The notes below the pieces were generated by a model. It worked only from the letters and a program-made list of their open reading frames with translations. It searched no databases and was not told the DNA's origin. A stretch of DNA of 64,000 nucleotides from Nomia melanderi (lineage: Eukaryota > Arthropoda > Insecta > Hymenoptera > Halictidae). Location of the stretch: NCBI RefSeq assembly GCF_051020985.1, contig NC_135000.1:23156784-23220783 (forward strand). The letters are read 5' to 3'. Position 1 is the stretch's first letter. The number at the start of each line of letters is the position of its first letter. The translations under genes were made by a program, and so were the position numbers. Shown one piece after another: positions 58,508 to 64,000 of this stretch.

Positions 58508-61500
58508 AACGGGCTTCGAGGTTTTTTCTTCTCTAGAGCTTCCCAGGTTCTTTTCATTCCCTGTTCTTAGTTTAATTAAATACTTCGTTCCAGAGGAGAG
58601 TCTCGCTTCGCGACCGATTCGGAATCAAGGGTCGCGTTGATTTAAAATCACTCTAATTAGAACTCGCCCTTCGCTCGAAGGCCCACGATACGCGTGATAC
58701 TTACATGCGCCCGTTAAATATTCGTCGAGCGTGTCCCCGTGGCGGGACGGCGTTAGAATTACTCCGTTCCGGCAAACATATTGTGGGACGTAACGCGACC
58801 GGTTCCATTCTGGCGACCACCCGCGTATCTCATATTCAACCAGCATTTTCTTTCCATTACGTTTCGTTGTGTTTGAATTCAGAATTATCCTCCTGCCACG
58901 GGGCGGCGGCAGTCGTTATCGAGCGTCTCTGAAATAACATTCCGCCGGAATGTGGGTTACATTTTTCTCCCCGGAATACTTCCTAGCACGTACTATGACC
59001 GCATTACGCAGGGGTTGGGTGACAAGGACGCCGCGGCAGCCTCGCGAAGTGGGTGGGGCGGAGAGACGTGAATGGGACCGTAGATATAGAAACGGAGATC
59101 GGGTCCTCGGAACGAGCTACATTCTTCGATAAATGCTCCAGCTATTAGGTTGTATTCTTTCCCGGAACAAATCACGTAGATTTAAGAAATGGATTGCCGA
59201 TATATTGCTCGAGTCTTCTCCCCCACTCCGAGCCGTTTTATTTGCCGTACGAACGTTAGCCGACCATGTTGCACCGGATTCCGATAGCATCGTAATCGTT
59301 GTTCCCCTATTTATAAGGCTTATCAGCGGGGAACGAATAATCATCGAGTGGCCCTTCGAATATTCGATATTATTATTCAAAGGTTTTATTAGGTCCTTAA
59401 CGTTTCGCTGATCTCGGATAACGTTGAGTTCAAACGGTACGATCGTATTGACTTCAATTTTAAGGGATACGAACGTTAATAAGTTTTTGATTCGAGTCGT
59501 TGTAAACTTTATTGAACTCAAACGTCGGTACTGAGCAGTCTTATCTGCGTCGTGTAATTGTTTATATATTATCGTATTTTTTTTAGAAAATTGTACTCGT
59601 GGAAAAGTTATGCTACGTGATAGATTAATGAATTTTCAGTTTTTGAGAAAGTAGTTTCTTAAAAATATTCTACCGAACGATTTATGTACTTTTAATATCT
59701 TGTAAGTACCTGTTGGGTGGCGCAAACCATCCCTTAAGTGGAGCTAGGGCGAATTCTCGTAGAAATGTGCGCGTTTGTACAGTTGTAACGTTGGCAAACT
59801 TACTCAACAGTTACAAACGTTCAGCACTTTTCGCTTCTAATCAGCATCGTAAGTTTTCCCGACGAGCAGTCTGCGAGATAACGCCGGAGCGCGTCTCACA
59901 AGACACCGCCGTGTTTGCGACATCGCCGGTGCTAGGGATGTAACAACACGGAATGTGGATTGTACTCCTATTCCCAATGCGTCTAGGCGGTACACGGTAT
60001 AGACGTAATAGAGTAGCCAGGGACGGGTGAAACTTCGAATGGTATTCGGAACCATCACTCCGTGGGAGCACGTTTACGTGTCTCGAAATTAAGCAACAAC
60101 CCCTGTAGATATTGGCCTAATGTATATCGAATTACGGGACTGCGATACTGTCAGGAAATTGTGACTAACCTGGCGCTGCCTTTGTAACTTTGCCACGACG
60201 CGTGTCAATCTCCAGTGACACGAATCCAATTCTTTCCTGTCTTAACCGAAATTGACGAACGTACAAGATCTTCGATAGAGTTTCACCGTAGTCTTTCTAA
60301 TACGATGTCAACTTTGAATTTCGAATTTCATCGGCAATTATGTAATACGATAAGTTCATAAACGTTTCGCAAGGAAAGCATTACTTTCCCTTTATTTCGA
60401 TGTAATACAGAAATTCATACAGAAAACGAATTAATCGACAAATTCAGTGTTCCATATATTACAAAGCATCCGCAGATCTCGATAGAAACATTCTACTGTC
60501 ATTTCTGAAAACCCTAAATCACCCGAAGTAACGTTATTTCCTCTGCCCGCGATTCACGACGATCAAGAACTTTCTCCTCCTGCGGCGCGGCCGTCTTTCC
60601 CTCGGACGCCATTAACGGTGACAGATATCGAAACGGCATTGAGCGTAACTCACAATATGTTTCCCGGGGAAACCGGAAGTAACGTTAGGTCGAAATGTGG
60701 GTTACATTCTCATGAGTACAGTCACGGCGCTTCGTAGTCGTATTAGAGCGCCCTGGGCGAACGATGAGGGGGTGGGGCGCGGGGGATCGTAAAGGAAGAA
60801 GACGATGTCGAAGGGTGGCGAGCGAGAGAAGGACGCCCTTAGAGCCCGGAGGTAAAGGAGTGGAACGCGAAAAGGGGTGGCGGACAGGAGGGGGATGAAC
60901 ATAGATGGCGATGGAGATGAGGAGATCGTTGGAATAGGAATGGCAATGGGCCGGATAGGAGGTATGGGGGTGAGAGAGCGTACGGGTGTATACACGCGAC
61001 GACGACGTCTGCTGGCTGGAGCCACGCTGTCGCTGCTGTGGCATCGATCCACCACTCACCACGACTTTTTGCCACCGTTCCAACGAGATCTTTAACCCGA
61101 AAACTGCTCTGCGGCACGACCAGTTCACGTTTCAGAACGACCGAGTGATTTCGCCGCGATCCGCACGCCCTTCTCGCGGCGCATCTCGCGTGATACTGCA
61201 CACCCCCTGTCCGCTACCCCTTTAAAGCCGTTTGTTAGGTATCTTCAGGGCTGACCACATTCGTCTTGGGAAATACGAGGCAGGTCACTCTTAGAGGTTC
61301 AGCGATTCCAGTTGATCCAGGGTGTAGCTTTTGAAGAGTCGGAATTGTAATTTTTTGAGGATTATTTTGTTTCGAATTGAGACTGGTATTTCATTGGATG
61401 TAATGTGATTTTGGAATTTCTTCTTTTTATGATTGTTGGTTTCACCGGGTTTTTAGTATGTTCTAATTGATTTATGGTGAAATGTGAGTATTTAGGATTT

Positions 61501-64000
61501 GTTATTTTTTGGTGGTTGTTATGCAGTGCATACTCGTTTTGTTTTAAGGTCGAGCTAAAGTTACAGTTCAACGGGTATTTTATATTTCACGTACGAATTC
61601 CATATTTCGTGAGAGTGGACTTATTCACGGTTACGAAAATATTTCTTTCGAATGGGAGCGAAAGTAGTGTCAATGACGTAATGAATATTGACCGGAAAGT
61701 CGGTCAATGATGAACGGTACCCGAACATTTTAAATTAACCGTCCAATTGAACGATGATTTGTCACTTTGAGGAGATGAGTTTACACGTAGCTCATTAACG
61801 GAAGTCAACGTTACAAGGGAACGGTACTGTTAGACCAAAACTCGATTCAACTACTACCGTGATTGCTTCGCGCTTACTTCGATTACTTCCAGAGGAAACT
61901 CAGACACACGTTTGTCCCGCAAGATGTAACGCGACCCATTTCCGCCGAGTTTCCTCGTTCATCTTTTTTTTCCCCGAAGCGACATGAGATAGCGAACTTT
62001 TCCCTGCGAAAATTCCCAAAAAGCAAAAGCATAATATTCAAAAGTGCCAAAGAGAAAGGAAAAAAAATAGATAACTAGGTTAATCGTTCACGGATTAAAT
62101 TTCGTCACCGGAAAGTTCCCGATGATAAAATAGCGTCGTCAAACCGGCCATTTAAAGACCCTAAAAAGAAAAGAAGAGAAAAAAACGAAAAAGTAGAAGC
62201 AGCAAAACTCAACGTCGCGAGTTGTATAATTAACGTCATAAGCTAATGTCAGGCGATACTTGGTAAAACTTCTGACAAATTACTTGACACTGTGCCAGCC
62301 AATACGGTGCGCACAATGTCCGGGAATTTGCATATTTATATTAAAATTAATTTAACTTTGGCAACTACTTTCCGAGATTTCGATGAAAATTCGTGTTACG
62401 GGTCTGTTAAATGTTATTTCAGAACGTAATCGGTTTTTCTCGGGGTTCGACAGATTACTGAAAATCGGGAGAGGATGAAAAATACCTTGGCCAAGTACAG
62501 AATCATTTTCCGTGCTTTCCGGCTGAATATAAAACTAAGAGGTTCGTCCGACGAATCAAAGGATCGTCAAGAGATAGTTCGTCCGCGAGGATTTAATCTG
62601 AACGCTCGAATGGAGGAACGCGGGCGTTGCGAGTGTCCCGCAACCGGTAACATTAATTTGCATTCGAAATGAAAGTATTTGCGCTACGGTTCGGGGCAGT
62701 TTCGCGAGGCGTCGCGTCACGAATTATTGACCGTTACGCGTCCCAGCAAATTTATTTGCACGTTAGAACGTGTTCCTGTGCTTCGTCGTTAAAGCTTTCA
62801 TTTTTCACCCGGTGAAACGGTGGCGCAACTACGAACCGCGCGCGCCCTGACTCGCCTGCTCTCCCCTTCGCCGCAGCGCGGAGCGTGTACGAGCAGTCTT
62901 ACGAGTGTAATGCAATAAAATTCCTCGTTGAATCTCAAGCGGCACTCTATTTTCGCCGGGGATAATTTGTCACCGGAAACTTTTGGGAAAAGTTCAAATT
63001 AGTCTTGGCCGATGCAGCCAGCGCGGGGCTTTCTGAACTTTGCTACAGACGTTCCCAGAGAGCGGCCCCTGCCACTCGGAATTCGCAGCAGACTCGCGTT
63101 GAAAATATAAATCGAAGTACCCCACGGACGTTTTTGTTTACAAACTTTTTCGTCTGCGAATTCTTTCCTCTGTTCCGTCGGAGTTAATTGGACGCCTATA
63201 TTAATACACGAGGTAGAACGTTGTACGAATATTGATGGAAGGACGCCCGGGGCGAACGATGATCCGTCCTTTTTCGGCTAATAATTTCCGATCATCACGA
63301 CAGACGGTCGTGGCCAATTACGCGCAGATTATAAGTACGAATGAAATTCAGCTTTCAATCGGGTCCTAATGAATATGGAAATTTTATCGTTAGCGCAATG
63401 AATCAACATTTAATCGTTTCGACTGTAGGTCGTATAGCTTCAAATGATTTCGATAGTGGAAAGGACTCTTCTTTTTGATCTTGCCTTTTTACTAAACGAG
63501 GCTCGTTTGTGGATTCATCGTGTCGCGCAGTGTGCTGAGAGCTTCGAGCGATGGTAGCTAATGAGACATTTTATGCAAATCATACCCAACTAATCCAGAA
63601 GTCTCAAAGTGCATATCTGAACGGAACCCATCTTGAATCTACGGCACAACCATTCAAAAGCGTTAAAATACAGCAAATAAGGATGTATAGAGAATACCAG
63701 TCTTAAATCTATATAACGATACCTCTGCTCTAATCTAGACTCCTACCTCGTATCAATATTAGTTATAATCCGTCGTTGTTCCCAGCGATCCCAATATGTT
63801 CACAGCACAGGTAGCAAACACGAAACTCGGGCATACGATTTCCAGCGGGTATTATCCGTTGTCGAATGGGACTAGGAGCGAAATAAGTGAGCGGGTAAGC
63901 GGGCCGGTACCCGGGTCGACCAGAAATATGACGTTGTCTCGAGTTTCTTGGCACGCCGTTGTGTACTTTATGATCGCGGCCATGTTTCCCTCGCCGCCAC

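Larger units (their letters stand above)
49776..64000. other. region upstream of PAL to the window end, no supportable gene
   Basis: About 14 kb beyond the PAL start. The PAL promoter and 5' UTR must lie in the first few hundred bases (49776-50100), but no TATA box or initiator stands out. Further on are AT-rich stretches, the AT block at 55031-55160, the GGC repeat at 55640, the GA repeat at 58480 and CpG-rich patches (53640-53960, 58400-59060, 60570-61210, 62820-62900). Open frames of up to 170 codons (55840-56352 minus, 59117-59521 minus, 60685-61128 minus) lack domains, and most overlap other frames. Confidence 0.5.

Noticed and set aside
59117..59521. 134-codon minus-strand frame overlapping a 92-codon plus-strand frame
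   Set aside because: Neither translation has family features; the two exclude each other and chance explains both.
60685..61201. Three overlapping minus-strand frames of 117-147 codons
   Set aside because: GC-rich, Pro/Ser/Arg-dominated translations in all frames, characteristic of non-coding composition.

Overview
The window is animal, and almost certainly insect, nuclear DNA. Genes are split by GT-AG introns, non-coding DNA is long and AT-rich, and CpG is abundant rather than depleted. CpG-rich AT-leaning DNA with this gene content fits a hymenopteran (bee, wasp or ant); that placement is inference from composition and protein divergence, not from a search. No prokaryotic operons, CRISPR arrays, rRNA genes or convincing tRNAs were found.

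Two genes can be reconstructed completely. (1) Plus strand, 14949-41711: orthopedia (otp), a paired-like homeobox transcription factor. It has six coding exons (14949-14994, 21052-21189, 21882-22063, 36678-36855, 37412-37591, 41386-41711) that join in frame to a 349-residue protein. The protein has a homeodomain split by an intron between homeodomain positions 46 and 47, and a C-terminal OAR motif. Intron 3 is about 14.6 kb and probably holds much of the regulation. (2) Minus strand, 49775 down to 47829: a peptidyl-alpha-hydroxyglycine alpha-amidating lyase (PAL). It has five coding exons (49775-49680, 49570-49381, 49297-48668, 48586-48161, 48094-47829) that join to 535 residues, with a signal peptide, an NHL-type propeller and a C-terminal transmembrane anchor.

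The two genes converge tail to tail. Between them (44230-47830) lies AT-rich DNA with one candidate small spliced gene on the minus strand (about 46999-46536). The otp 3' untranslated region probably runs to an AATAAA near 44222 and contains two Pumilio-type elements.

Upstream of otp (1-14948) and beyond PAL (49776-64000) I find no supportable protein gene. These stretches hold CpG-rich segments, simple repeats, a strong G-quadruplex candidate, TAAT-NNN-ATTA homeodomain-dimer sites and many chance ORFs. They are probably regulatory or intergenic DNA around a developmental gene.

The two genes share a neuroendocrine theme: in other animals Otp specifies neurosecretory neurons, and PAL performs the last step of neuropeptide amidation. 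Nothing in the window is clearly a new biological system. The most interesting items are the candidate small gene, the unusual features of the PAL (inserted loop, lost disulfide, altered active-site neighbour, 15-bp tandem duplication), the structured otp 3' UTR, and a few intronic or intergenic repeats and open frames.
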